Origin: JBOGVZ01 sp050692985
GTDB lineage: Bacteria > Actinomycetota > UBA4738 > CALAEC01
DNA length: 64,000 bases
Direction of reading: 5' to 3'
Assembly (NCBI GenBank): GCA_050692985.1
Contig: JBOGVZ010000034.1
Location: 1-64,000 of the forward strand
Shown: piece by piece, positions 50,095 to 61,603 of the stretch
Layout of the letters: every line of letters starts with the position of its first letter
How positions within the stretch are numbered: the stretch's first letter is position 1
The notes under the pieces: model-generated
Told to the model about the DNA's origin: nothing
Seen by the model: the letters and a program-made list of their open reading frames with translations, nothing else
The model's database searches: none
Made by a program: the position numbers and the translations under genes

Positions 50095-51392
50095 TGGCGG
50101 CGGTCCTCCTGCGCGGCGGCCGGCTGGTGGATCCCGCCTCGGGGCACGACGGGCCGGCCGACGTGCTGGTGGAGGACGGTCTGGTGGCCACCGTGGGAGG
50201 GGGGACGGCCCCCTCCGGCGCCGACGTCGTGGACTGCCAGGGCCTCGTGGTGGCGCCGGGGCTGGTGGACCTGCACACCCACCTGCGGGAGCCCGGCCGG
50301 GAGGACGCGGAGACGATCGACACCGGCTCGCGGGCCGCGGCGGTGGGAGGCTACACCGCCGTGTGCGCCATGCCCAACACCGACCCGGTGGCCGACCACG
50401 CGGCCGTGGTGCTGGAGGTCGCGGCCCTGGCCGAGAAGGCGGGGCTGTGCGAGGTGGTGCCGGCGGCCGCCATCACCAGGGGCCTGGCCGGCGAGGAGCT
50501 GGTGGAGATGGGGGAGCTGGTCGAGGCCGGCGTCCGGCTGTTCACCGATGACCACAGCTCGGTCCAGTCGGCCCGGGTGATGCGGCTGGCGCTGGAGTAC
50601 TCGAGAGCGTTCGAGGTCGTGCTCAGCCAGCACGCCGAGGACCACACCCTGTCCGAGGGGTGGCAGATGCACGAGGGCCACTACTCCGCGCTGCTGGGCC
50701 TGCGAGGGGTCCCCGCCGAGGCCGAGAGCGCCATCGTGGCCCGGGACGTGGCGCTGGCCCGGCTCACCGGCGGGCGCCTCCACGTGACCCACGTCTCCGC
50801 GGCCGAGACCGTGCGGGTGATCGGGGACGCCGTGGCCAGGGGGATCCCGCTCACCGCCGACGTCACCCCCCATCACCTGACGTTCACCGACGAGGATCTC
50901 GTTTCCTACGACACGAACCTGAAGGTGAACCCCCCGTTCCGGTCCGCCGAGGATCGCCACGCCCTGCGGGGGGCCCTGGCGGAGGGTGTCCTGGGCGCGG
51001 TGGCCACCGACCACGCGCCGCACGCCGTGGAGGACAAGGAGGTGGAGTTCGACCAGGCCCGCCCGGGAACCACCGGGCTGGAGACGGCCCTGGCCGTGGT
51101 CCTCACCGAGCTGGTCGAGCCCGGTCTCCTCGACCTGGCCGAGGCGATCCGCCGGATGTCCACCACGCCGGCACGCATCCTGAGGCTCTCGGACCACGGG
51201 GGACCGGTGGCCCCGGGACGGCCGGCGAACCTGGTGGCGTTCGACCCCACGGCCGGATGGGTGGTGGGGGAGCGCCCGTTCGCCTCGCGGAGCCGGAACT
51301 CGGTGTTCCTGGGACGAGCCCTGAGGGGGCGGGTCGTCCACACGCTGCTGCGTGGGGAGCTCACCGTCCGGGACGGGGAGGCCACTCGGTGA
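50094..51392 (+). CDS. pyrC: Dihydroorotase, class I
   Basis: 432 residues, metal-dependent amidohydrolase that closes the dihydroorotate ring. Metal ligands DLHTHLREPG, the histidine pairs in SQHAEDH and LHVTHVSAAE, and the catalytic Asp in VATDHAPHAVEDK are present, the class I (long) pattern. The ATG shares one base with the pyrB stop; a GTG 3 bases earlier is less well spaced. Confidence 0.95.
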   Translation: MAAVLLRGGRLVDPASGHDGPADVLVEDGLVATVGGGTAPSGADVVDCQGLVVAPGLVDLHTHLREPGREDAETIDTGSRAAAVGGYTAVCAMPNTDPVADHAAVVLEVAALAEKAGLCEVVPAAAITRGLAGEELVEMGELVEAGVRLFTDDHSSVQSARVMRLALEYSRAFEVVLSQHAEDHTLSEGWQMHEGHYSALLGLRGVPAEAESAIVARDVALARLTGGRLHVTHVSAAETVRVIGDAVARGIPLTADVTPHHLTFTDEDLVSYDTNLKVNPPFRSAEDRHALRGALAEGVLGAVATDHAPHAVEDKEVEFDQARPGTTGLETALAVVLTELVEPGLLDLAEAIRRMSTTPARILRLSDHGGPVAPGRPANLVAFDPTAGWVVGERPFASRSRNSVFLGRALRGRVVHTLLRGELTVRDGEATR

Positions 51393-52698
51393 GCGACGCC
51401 CTCCTGGTCCTGGAAGACGGCGTCGCGTTCCCGGGCCGCTCGCTCGGCGCGGAGGGGGAAGCGTTCGGGGAGGTGGTGTTCAACACCGGGATGAGCGGGT
51501 ACCAGGAGGTGCTCACGGACCCCTCGTACGCCCGGCAGATCGTGGTCATGACCTATCCCCACCAGGGGAACTACGGGGTCAACGACCAGGATCCGGAGTC
51601 CGGTGCGGTGCAGGCCGCGGGGTTCGTCGTCCGGGAGGCCTCCAGGCGGCCCAGCAGCTGGCGGTCTCAGGCGTCGCTGGCGGAGTACCTGACGGGTTCC
51701 GGCGTCGTGGGGATCGAGGACCTGGACACCCGGGCCCTGACGCTGCACATCCGTGAGGCCGGGGCCATGCGAGCGGCCATCTCCACCCGGGACCTCGACC
51801 CGGCGTCGTTGGTGGCCCGGGTGCAGGGGGAGCCCGGGATGCTGGGGGCGGACCTGGCCACGACCGTCTCCACGCGGGATCCCTACGAGGCCCGGGAGCT
51901 GGTGGGCCCGGCAATGCCCCGCCACGGCCGGATCTTCCGGGTCGCCGCCCTCGACTGGGGGCTGAAGCGGAACAGCCTCCGGCTGCTCCACCGCAGAGGT
52001 TGCGACACCGTGGTGTTCCCGGCGCTGACGCCGCCCCGGGACGTCCTGGCGGAGGGCTACGACGGGGTCTTCCTGTCGAACGGCCCCGGCGACCCTGCGG
52101 CCACGACGTACGCGGTGGAGGCCGCCCGGGCGTTCCTGGGGCACGTCCCGGTGTTCGGGATCTGCCTGGGGCACCAGGTCGTGGGCCGGGCCTTGGGGGG
52201 GCGGACGTACAAGCTGAAGTTCGGGCACCGCGGCGCCAACCAGCCGGTGGTGGACCTGGAGACGGGCCGTGTCGACGTCACCTCCCACAACCACGGCTTC
52301 GCCGTTGATCCTCACGGCTGGGCTTCATCGGCCGGGGCCGCGGCTTTCACGACCCCCGGGTCCTTTCCGCTCCCGAAACGTGAGGGTCGGGCCGCCTCGG
52401 AAGAGATCGCCGCCCCACACGTTTCTCCGCTGGGACCCGGGGGTCGCCGCGCCGCGGCTCGGGCTGGCGAGGTGGCCCCCGCGGTGGTGAAAGCCGCGGC
52501 CCCGCGAGAGGCCCCCGTGGTGGATTCCGGGTTCGGGAGGGTGATGTTGACGCACTGGAACCTGAACGACGGGACCCTGGAGGGGCTGCGGTGCCTCGAC
52601 GTCCCGGCGTTCTCCGTCCAGTACCACCCCGAGGCCGCCCCGGGCCCGCACGACGCCGCCCCGTTGTTCGACCGGTTCGTGGAGCTGATGGAGGGCTG

Positions 52699-52699
<1 letters not shown>
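51389..52699 (+). CDS. carA: Carbamoyl phosphate synthase small chain with an in-frame insertion
   Basis: Glutaminase subunit that feeds ammonia to CarB. 436 residues, about 60 more than usual. N-terminal CPSase domain is normal. The GATase domain has Cys259 in FGICLGHQ and His413/Glu415 in YHPEA, so the triad is intact. Between SHNHGFAVDP and THWNLNDGT, where other CarA proteins have about 15-20 residues, this one has about 79. The extra part (AGAAAFTTPGSF... to ...VVKAAAPRE, residues about 315-373) is coded by a palindromic DNA element (52333-52504). It should loop out from the surface. GTG overlaps the pyrC stop. Confidence 0.95.
52333..52504 (+). mobile_element. Nested palindromic element inserted in frame in carA
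   Basis: Outer arms 52333-52354 and 52483-52504 are inverted repeats of 22 bp with one mismatch. Inside, 52351-52363 and 52433-52445 are a perfect 13-bp inverted repeat, and GAAACGTG (52375-52382) pairs with CACGTTTC (52418-52425). Nothing like this nested structure is seen in the neighbouring coding DNA. The element adds about 57 codons without a stop and lies in a loop of CarA that is normally short. Size, palindromic form and in-frame place recall the Rickettsia palindromic elements. No second copy was seen in the window. Confidence 0.75.
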
Positions 52700-55932
<3,233 letters not shown>

Positions 55933-55936
55933 CGGC

Positions 55937-56836
55937 ATGATCCGCCAGAAGTGCGAGGTCCTCACCGCCAAGCGCTGGGGGACCTACCAGTCGATCACGC
56001 TGGTGGCCCCGGAGATCTCCGACCAGGCCCGGCCGGGGCAGTTCATCGAGGTCATGATGCCGGAGGGGCGGGAGTTCACACTCCGCCGGCCGTTCTCCAT
56101 CCACCAGGCGTCGCGCAAGGGCGGGTGGGCGGGGACCCTGGAGTTCGCCTTCCTGGCCACGGGGCCCGGCACCGAGTGGCTGGCCCAGGTCCAGGCCCAC
56201 GACTTTCTCGACGTGATCGGGCCGCTGGGCAAGCCGTTCCCGTACCCGCGCGACATGAGGAACTGCCTCCTGGTGGGCGGGGGGTACGGCGCTGCGCCGC
56301 TGTACTTCCTGGCCCAGGAGCTGCGGAGCCGAGGCAAGCGAGTGGACATCATCATCGGGGCCCGGGACCAGGACCGGCTGTTCAAGTCGGTCGAGGCCAA
56401 GCGGCTGTCGCAGACCGTGATCCTGGCCACGGAGGACGGCAGCGTGGGCGAACGGGGCAAGGTCACCGACGTGCTCCCGGGGATGGTGTCGCGGTGCAAC
56501 ACCGAGGTGGTCTACGCGTGCGGGCCGAACCCGATGCTGCGAGCGGTCGCCGAATACTGCACCGCCCAGGGCATCCCTTCCCAGGTCGCCGTGGAGGAGC
56601 TGATGGCCTGCGGCCTGGGGGTGTGCTGGACGTGCGTGGTCCCGGTGATCCGCCGGGACGGTCAGAGCTGGGACTTCCTGCGCTCGTGCGTCGAGGGCCC
56701 CGTGTTCAGCGGCAGCCGGGTGTGGTGGGAGCGGTGGCTGGGCGGCCGGTCCGAGCCGGTGCAGACCCCCCCACATGGCTTCCGCATGGACGAGCGCGAC
56801 CCGACCCCACCGGGGACATGGCGCGCCGCCGAGTAA
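55937..56836 (+). CDS. pyrK: Dihydroorotate dehydrogenase electron transfer subunit PyrK
   Basis: 299 residues. FAD-binding domain with LRRPFSIHQ, NAD-binding part with LLVGGGYGAAPLYFLA and YACGPNPML, and a C-terminal 2Fe-2S cluster with cysteines in ACGLGVCWTC and a fourth in LRSCVEG. Passes electrons from the dehydrogenase to NAD. ATG is 4 bases after carB; the 3' end overlaps pyrD by 19 bases. Confidence 0.92.
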   Translation: MIRQKCEVLTAKRWGTYQSITLVAPEISDQARPGQFIEVMMPEGREFTLRRPFSIHQASRKGGWAGTLEFAFLATGPGTEWLAQVQAHDFLDVIGPLGKPFPYPRDMRNCLLVGGGYGAAPLYFLAQELRSRGKRVDIIIGARDQDRLFKSVEAKRLSQTVILATEDGSVGERGKVTDVLPGMVSRCNTEVVYACGPNPMLRAVAEYCTAQGIPSQVAVEELMACGLGVCWTCVVPVIRRDGQSWDFLRSCVEGPVFSGSRVWWERWLGGRSEPVQTPPHGFRMDERDPTPPGTWRAAE

Positions 56837-57783
56837 GGCTCTCCACCGATCTGGACGGGGTGGTCCTTCCCACACCGGTGCTGGGCGCTTCGGGGTGCTT
56901 CGGCTCCGGCCAGGAGCTGGCCGGGGTCATGGACATCCGCCGTGTCGGCGGCATCGTGACGAAGAGCGTCACGCTCCATCCCACCCGCGGCCTGCCCACA
57001 CCCCGGATGGCCGAGACCGCCTCCGGGATGCTCAACGCCATCGGCCTCCAGAACCCGGGAATCGCGGAGTTCATCCGCAAGGACGGCCCGTTCATCGCCC
57101 GGGTGGGCGTCCCGGTGTTCGTGTCGATCGCCGGCAAGACCGTGGAGGAGTTCGCCGACGTGGCTTCCCACGTCCGCGACCTTCCGGGGGTCGTGGGGAT
57201 CGAGGTCAACCTGTCCTCGCCGAACATGCGGCAGCTCCGCGAGCTGTTCTCCCGGGACCCCGATGCCGCGGCAGAGGCGGTGGCCGCGGTGGTGCGGACC
57301 ACCAGCGTGCCCGTGTTCGCCAAGCTCACGGCCGACGTCACCGACATCGTGGACATGGCCCGGGAGTGCGTGCGGGCGGGGGCCCACGGCCTGTCGCTGA
57401 TCAACACCCTCCTGGGCATGGCCATCGACGTGGATACGTTCCGTCCCAGCCTGGGGAACGTGACCGGTGGCCTGTCCGGCCCGGCCATCAAGCCGGTGGC
57501 GCTCCGGTGCGTGTTCCAGGTAGCGCGGGCCCTTCCCGAGGTGCCGATCATGGGGGTCGGAGGGATCCGTTCCGCCCGAGACGCGATCGAGTTCCTGCTG
57601 GCGGGGGCATGGGCGGTGCAGGTGGGCACGGCCAACTACTTCGATCCCCACGCCCTCGTGGACGTCGCCCGGGGGATCGGGGAGTTCCTGGCGGCCAGGC
57701 GACTGTCGAGCCCGGCCGACCTCCGGGGCCGGGTCCTGGCGCCGGCGCCGACCGAGGAGCAGCCCGCCTACCCCGGCGGATGA
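56818..57783 (+). CDS. pyrD: Dihydroorotate dehydrogenase catalytic subunit (class 1B-like, Ser type)
   Basis: 321-residue FMN barrel enzyme. PyrK next door and the overall pattern (TKSVTLHPTRG, PIMGVGGIRSARDAIEFLLAGA, VQVGTANY) place it with class 1B. Class 1 enzymes normally use a catalytic Cys in SCPN; here the motif is L-S-S134-P-N, i.e. Ser as in class 2 and in the type 1S enzyme described from Sulfolobus. Start ATG at 56818 lies within the end of pyrK. Confidence 0.92.
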   Translation: MARRRVRLSTDLDGVVLPTPVLGASGCFGSGQELAGVMDIRRVGGIVTKSVTLHPTRGLPTPRMAETASGMLNAIGLQNPGIAEFIRKDGPFIARVGVPVFVSIAGKTVEEFADVASHVRDLPGVVGIEVNLSSPNMRQLRELFSRDPDAAAEAVAAVVRTTSVPVFAKLTADVTDIVDMARECVRAGAHGLSLINTLLGMAIDVDTFRPSLGNVTGGLSGPAIKPVALRCVFQVARALPEVPIMGVGGIRSARDAIEFLLAGAWAVQVGTANYFDPHALVDVARGIGEFLAARRLSSPADLRGRVLAPAPTEEQPAYPGG

Positions 57784-57802
57784 GCGAGGCCGCGCAGCCC
57801 CG

Positions 57803-58489
57803 GTGAGATCCCCCCCGGACAACCCCATCGTGGTGGCCCTGGACACCTCCGACCCGGACGCGGCGGAGAAGCTGGCCCGCCGGCTGGCCGGGACGGTGGG
57901 GATGGTGAAGGTGGGACTGGAGCTGTTCACCGCTGCGGGGCCGTCCGCCGTGGAGCGGATCCGTCCCCACGGGCCGGTGTTCCTCGACCTCAAGCTCCAC
58001 GACATCCCCACCACCGTGGCCCGGGCCGCGGGCAATGCCGGCCGGCTGGGAGCCGCGCTGCTCTCCGTGCACGCCCTCGGAGGGCCGGAGATGGTCCGGG
58101 CCGCCGTGGACGGCGCCGGCAGGGGAGCGGCGGAGGCAGGGGTGGAGCCCCCCCGGGTCCTGGGTGTCACGGTGCTGTCCAGCCTGGCCGAGGCCGGCGG
58201 GGCATCCCCGGCCTCACTGGCGTGGGAGGCGGTGGAGGCGGGGGCGGCCGGGGCGGTGGTCTCCGGCGACGACGTCAAGGTGGTCCGCGAGGCCCTGGGG
58301 CCCGACCCGCTCCTGGTCGTTCCCGGGATCCGGCCGGTCGGCCACGAGACCAACGACCATGCTCGGGTCCTGACCCCCGCCGAGGCGCTGGAGGCCGGGG
58401 CCGACTACCTGGTGGTGGGCCGCCCGGTCACCGAGTCCCCGGATCCCGCCGCGGCCGCCCGGTCGATCCTGGGGGGCCTGGCGGGATGA
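57803..58489 (+). CDS. pyrF: Orotidine 5'-phosphate decarboxylase
   Basis: 228 residues, short bacterial type. Makes UMP from OMP. Catalytic Asp/Lys/Asp set in FLDLKLHDIPTT; phosphate-binding part VVPGIRPVG and YLVVGRPVTES. GTG at 57803, 19 bases after pyrD. The stop overlaps pyrE. Confidence 0.95.
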   Translation: MRSPPDNPIVVALDTSDPDAAEKLARRLAGTVGMVKVGLELFTAAGPSAVERIRPHGPVFLDLKLHDIPTTVARAAGNAGRLGAALLSVHALGGPEMVRAAVDGAGRGAAEAGVEPPRVLGVTVLSSLAEAGGASPASLAWEAVEAGAAGAVVSGDDVKVVREALGPDPLLVVPGIRPVGHETNDHARVLTPAEALEAGADYLVVGRPVTESPDPAAAARSILGGLAG

Positions 58490-59046
58490 ACGAGCGCGAG
58501 GTGCTCGACCTGCTGGAGGCGGCGGGCGCGGTGCGCTCCGGCCATTTCCTCCTGTCCTCGGGGAAGCACTCCGGCGTGTACGTGGAGAAGGCCCGCATGT
58601 TCGAGCGTCCCGCGGACACGATGCGCCTGGCCGATGAGGTGGCCTCGTGGCACGACGGGGTCGACGTGGTGGTGTCGCCGGCGGTCGGCGCGGTGCCCTT
58701 CGGCTTCGCAGTGGCCCTGGCCTCCGGTGCGAGGTTCGTGTACGCCGAGCGGGAGGACGGACCGATGGCGTTCCGGCGCGGGTTCCGCCTGGAGCCCGGC
58801 GAGCGCGCCTTGGTGGTCGAGGACGTGGTCACCACCGGCGGCTCGGCCGCGGAGGTTCGGGAGCTGGTGGAGGCGGCGGGCGCCGAGGCGCTCGGGGTGG
58901 CCGCCATGGTGGACCGCTCGGTGGAGCCCGTGGCGTTCGCCTTCCGGGCCCTCGCCCGGATCGAGGCCGAGGTGTTCGAGCGGGCCGACTGCCCCCTGTG
59001 CCGGGACGGGGTCCCGCTCGAGTCCCCCGGTTCCCGACACGGGTAG
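58486..59046 (+). CDS. pyrE: Orotate phosphoribosyltransferase
   Basis: 186 residues. Joins orotate and PRPP. PRPP loop ALVVEDVVTTGGSAAEVREL and the N-terminal SGHFLLSSGKHSGVYVEK are typical. Last gene of the pyr operon; no clear terminator follows. The C-terminus has two cysteines (CPLCRDG), a feature also found in a subset of PyrE proteins. Confidence 0.95.
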   Translation: MNEREVLDLLEAAGAVRSGHFLLSSGKHSGVYVEKARMFERPADTMRLADEVASWHDGVDVVVSPAVGAVPFGFAVALASGARFVYAEREDGPMAFRRGFRLEPGERALVVEDVVTTGGSAAEVRELVEAAGAEALGVAAMVDRSVEPVAFAFRALARIEAEVFERADCPLCRDGVPLESPGSRHG

Positions 59047-59103
59047 CCGTCATCTTCGGAGGGCTTCCACGGCCGGCGTGTGGCGGCACGGGGGTTCGTC
59101 TGA

Positions 59104-59133
59104 TTGCTGGGGCGTTTTGGCCGCGGGTATAAT
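59104..59133 (+). promoter_or_regulatory. Promoter of the mihF-gmk-rpoZ-coaBC operon
   Basis: TTGCTG (59104-59109) and a perfect TATAAT (59128-59133) are 18 bases apart. The leader of about 30 bases contains AAGGAGGA before the mihF ATG. Confidence 0.7.
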
Positions 59134-59171
59134 CCCGGCGTTCCCGGCCATCCTTGAAGGAGGAACCGAGC

Positions 59172-59486
59172 ATGCCGCTTCCGACCCTCACCGAGGAGCA
59201 ACGACGTCAGGCACTGGAGAAGGCCGCCGCCGCCCGGCGGGCGCGGGCCGAGCTCAAGGAGCGGCTCAAGTCCGGGCAGACTAGCCTCCGTGACGTCCTG
59301 AACATGCGCGGCGACGACGTGGTCGCCAAGATGAAGGTCTCCTCGGTCCTCGAGGCGCTGCCCGGGGTCGGAAAGGTCCGGGCCCGCAAGCTCATGGAGC
59401 GGTTCGACATCTCCGCGAGCCGGCGGGTCCGGGGCCTGGGGGCGAAGCAGAAGGAAGCCCTCCTCGGCGAGTTCCCGAAGAAATAG
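59172..59486 (+). CDS. mihF: Actinobacterial integration host factor (mIHF)
   Basis: 104-residue nucleoid protein with a helix-two-turn-helix DNA-binding end. Typical parts: RGDDVVAKMKVSSVLEALPG followed by VGKVRARKLME. It shapes the chromosome and is essential in mycobacteria. I start at ATG 59172 with AAGGAGGA upstream. The protein is diagnostic of Actinomycetota and always stands next to gmk. Confidence 0.94.
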   Translation: MPLPTLTEEQRRQALEKAAAARRARAELKERLKSGQTSLRDVLNMRGDDVVAKMKVSSVLEALPGVGKVRARKLMERFDISASRRVRGLGAKQKEALLGEFPKK

Positions 59487-59536
59487 CCCGCTCTCCACGT
59501 GACGCAGCGGGCCCGCCGCCCGCCCCCGGAGGCCGC

Positions 59537-60097
59537 CTGTTCGTCATCTCCGGTCCGTCGGGCGTGGGGAAGGGGACCGTGGTCCGCGGACTGCTCCGGG
59601 CCCGTCCCGATCTGTTCTTCTCGGTGTCCTGGACCACCCGCGACCGCCGCCCCGGAGAGCGAGATGAGGTGCACTACCGGTTCGTGTCGGAGGAGGAGTT
59701 CGAGGCCATGGTCGAGGCCGGCGCGTTCCTCGAGTGGGCCGAGGTGTTCGGGGAGCGGTACGGGACCCCGGTGGCTGAGGTGGAGGAGGCGCTGGCCACC
59801 GGCCGCCACGTGCTCCTGGAGGTGGACGTCCAGGGTGCCCGCAGCGTGAAGGCCACGGTCCCGGATGCCGTGCTGGTGTTCCTGCGCCCGCCGTCCGAGG
59901 ATGAGCTCGCCCGCCGCCTGCGGGCCCGGGGCACCGAGGGCGACACGGAGCTTGCCAGGCGCCTGGAGGAGGCTCGCCGGGAGATGGCTGAGGCCCCATG
60001 GTTCGACCACGTCGTGGTCAACGAGACCGTCGAGCAGGCCGTGGCCCAGGTTCTTGGTATCATCGAGGACGCACGAGCGGAAAGGGATCCCGAATGA
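59537..60097 (+). CDS. gmk: Guanylate kinase
   Basis: Phosphorylates GMP to GDP. Family features: P-loop SGPSGVGKGT, SWTTRDRRPGERDEVHYRFVS, LEWAEVFGERYGTP, LLEVDVQGA. The only start in frame before the P-loop is a CTG at 59537 with GGAGG (59528-59532) just upstream, giving MFVISGPSG and 186 residues. The first GTG in frame (59564) falls inside the P-loop and cannot be right. The alternative is a GTG at 59499 in another frame plus a one-base error in the C run at 59523-59527. The stop overlaps rpoZ. Confidence 0.92.
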   Translation: MFVISGPSGVGKGTVVRGLLRARPDLFFSVSWTTRDRRPGERDEVHYRFVSEEEFEAMVEAGAFLEWAEVFGERYGTPVAEVEEALATGRHVLLEVDVQGARSVKATVPDAVLVFLRPPSEDELARRLRARGTEGDTELARRLEEARREMAEAPWFDHVVVNETVEQAVAQVLGIIEDARAERDPE

Positions 60098-60342
60098 TCG
60101 AGCCGAGCATCGACGACCTGCTGGAGCGGGTCGAGTCCAAGTACTCGCTGGTGACGCTGGCCGCCAAGCGGGCCCGGGAGATCAACGCCTACTACAGCCA
60201 GCTCGGCGAGGGTCGCGGCGAGTACGTGCCGCCGCTCGTCGAGACCGGGGGCCTGCGGAACAAGCCCCTGTCCATCGCGCTCGAGGAGATCGCGGAGGAC
60301 AAGGTCACCTTCGAGCGTCCCGAGGGCCTGGGCGTCAAGTAG
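60094..60342 (+). CDS. rpoZ: RNA polymerase omega subunit
   Basis: 82 residues with the omega pattern SKYSLVTLAAKRAREINAYY and KPLSIALEEIAEDKV. Stabilises the beta' subunit. ATG overlaps the gmk stop. Confidence 0.95.
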   Translation: MIEPSIDDLLERVESKYSLVTLAAKRAREINAYYSQLGEGRGEYVPPLVETGGLRNKPLSIALEEIAEDKVTFERPEGLGVK

Positions 60343-60344
60343 CC

Positions 60345-61580
60345 ATGGCCAGCCCCCTGGCGGGCCGCCGGGTTCTGCTGGGGGTCACGGGGGGCATCGC
60401 CGCGTACAAGTCCGCCTACCTGGCCCGGCTCCTGCGCGAGAAGGGGTCCGAGGTCCAGGTGGTGATGACCCCGGCCGCCGCCAGGTTCGTGGGGCCCGAC
60501 ACGTTCGCCGCGCTGACCGGCCGGCCGGTCCACTCCGACGTGTTCGAGCGGGCGGAGGCCGTCCTCCACGTCCGGCTGGCTCACCAGGCGGATGTAGCCG
60601 TGGTGGCCCCGGCCACCGCCAACGTTCTGGCGAAGCTGGCCCTGGGCATCGCGGACGACCTGCTGACCTCGACCCTGCTGGAGTTCCGCGGCCCCGTGGT
60701 GGCCGCCCCGGCCATGCACTCGGGGATGTACGAGCACCCGGCCACCGTCGCCAACCTGGAGACGTTGCGAGCGCGGGGGGTTCGGATGGTGGGCCCCGGT
60801 TCGGGTCCGCTGGCGGCCGGTGACGAGGGAGTGGGACGGATGGCCGAGCCCGAGGAGATCGCCGACGCGGTCGAGGACCTCCTGGGCGGCTCGGGCCGGG
60901 AGCGGCTCGGCCAACGTACGGACGAGCTCCGGGGCCGCACCGTGCTGGTCACCGCCGGCCCGACCCACGAGCCGATCGACGCTGTGCGGTTCCTGGGGAA
61001 CCGCTCCAGCGGCAAGATGGGATTCGCCGTGGCCGAGGCGGCCCGGGACCGCGGGGCCGCGGTCGTGCTGGTGGCCGGACCCACCCACCTGCCCGATCCC
61101 CCGGGCGTCGAGGTGGCCCGGGTCGAGACGGCCGCCCAGATGCGGGCCCAGGTGCTGGCCCGCTTCGACGGGGCCGACGCGGTGGTCAAGGCCGCCGCCG
61201 TGGCCGACTTCCGCCCCGCCGAGCCTGTGGAGGGGAAGCTGAAGAAGGAGGCCGGGCTCCCGGAACTGCGCCTGGAGCCGACCGAGGACATCCTGGCGGA
61301 GCTGGGAGAGCGGAAGGGCGACCGGGTCCTGGTCGGGTTCGCCGCGGAGACCGGGGACCTGGAGGCCGAGGGCCTTCGGAAGCTGCGGGCCAAGGCCCTG
61401 GACGTGGTGGTGGTCAACGAGGTGGGCCGGCCGGGCACGGGGTTCGAGGCGGACACGAACCGGGCCACGATCCTGTCCGGGGACGGGGAGGTCGAGCCCC
61501 TCCGGGAGTGGACCAAGGGGGAGCTGGCCGCGGCCATCTGCGACCGGCTGGCCAAGCTCCTGACCGAGCGCGGGGCATAG
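60345..61580 (+). CDS. coaBC: Bifunctional phosphopantothenoylcysteine decarboxylase/synthetase
   Basis: 411 residues, two steps of coenzyme A synthesis. CoaC half (1 to about 185): flavin site LLGVTGGIAAYKSAYL, catalytic-helix NVLAKLALGIADDLL, and APAMHSGMYEHPA. CoaB half: VLVTAGPTHEPIDAVRFLGN, the KKEAGLPELRLEPTEDIL loop with the lysine pair, and VVVNEVG. Starts 2 bases after rpoZ. Confidence 0.95.
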   Translation: MASPLAGRRVLLGVTGGIAAYKSAYLARLLREKGSEVQVVMTPAAARFVGPDTFAALTGRPVHSDVFERAEAVLHVRLAHQADVAVVAPATANVLAKLALGIADDLLTSTLLEFRGPVVAAPAMHSGMYEHPATVANLETLRARGVRMVGPGSGPLAAGDEGVGRMAEPEEIADAVEDLLGGSGRERLGQRTDELRGRTVLVTAGPTHEPIDAVRFLGNRSSGKMGFAVAEAARDRGAAVVLVAGPTHLPDPPGVEVARVETAAQMRAQVLARFDGADAVVKAAAVADFRPAEPVEGKLKKEAGLPELRLEPTEDILAELGERKGDRVLVGFAAETGDLEAEGLRKLRAKALDVVVVNEVGRPGTGFEADTNRATILSGDGEVEPLREWTKGELAAAICDRLAKLLTERGA

Positions 61581-61588
61581 GCCCCGCC

Positions 61589-61594
61589 TATAAT
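61589..61594 (+). promoter_or_regulatory. -10 box ahead of metK
   Basis: A perfect TATAAT lies 9 bases before the metK ATG, so the message would have a leader of only two or three bases. No clear -35 box and no ribosome binding site. Confidence 0.5.
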
Positions 61595-61603
61595 CCGGCG
61601 GAT

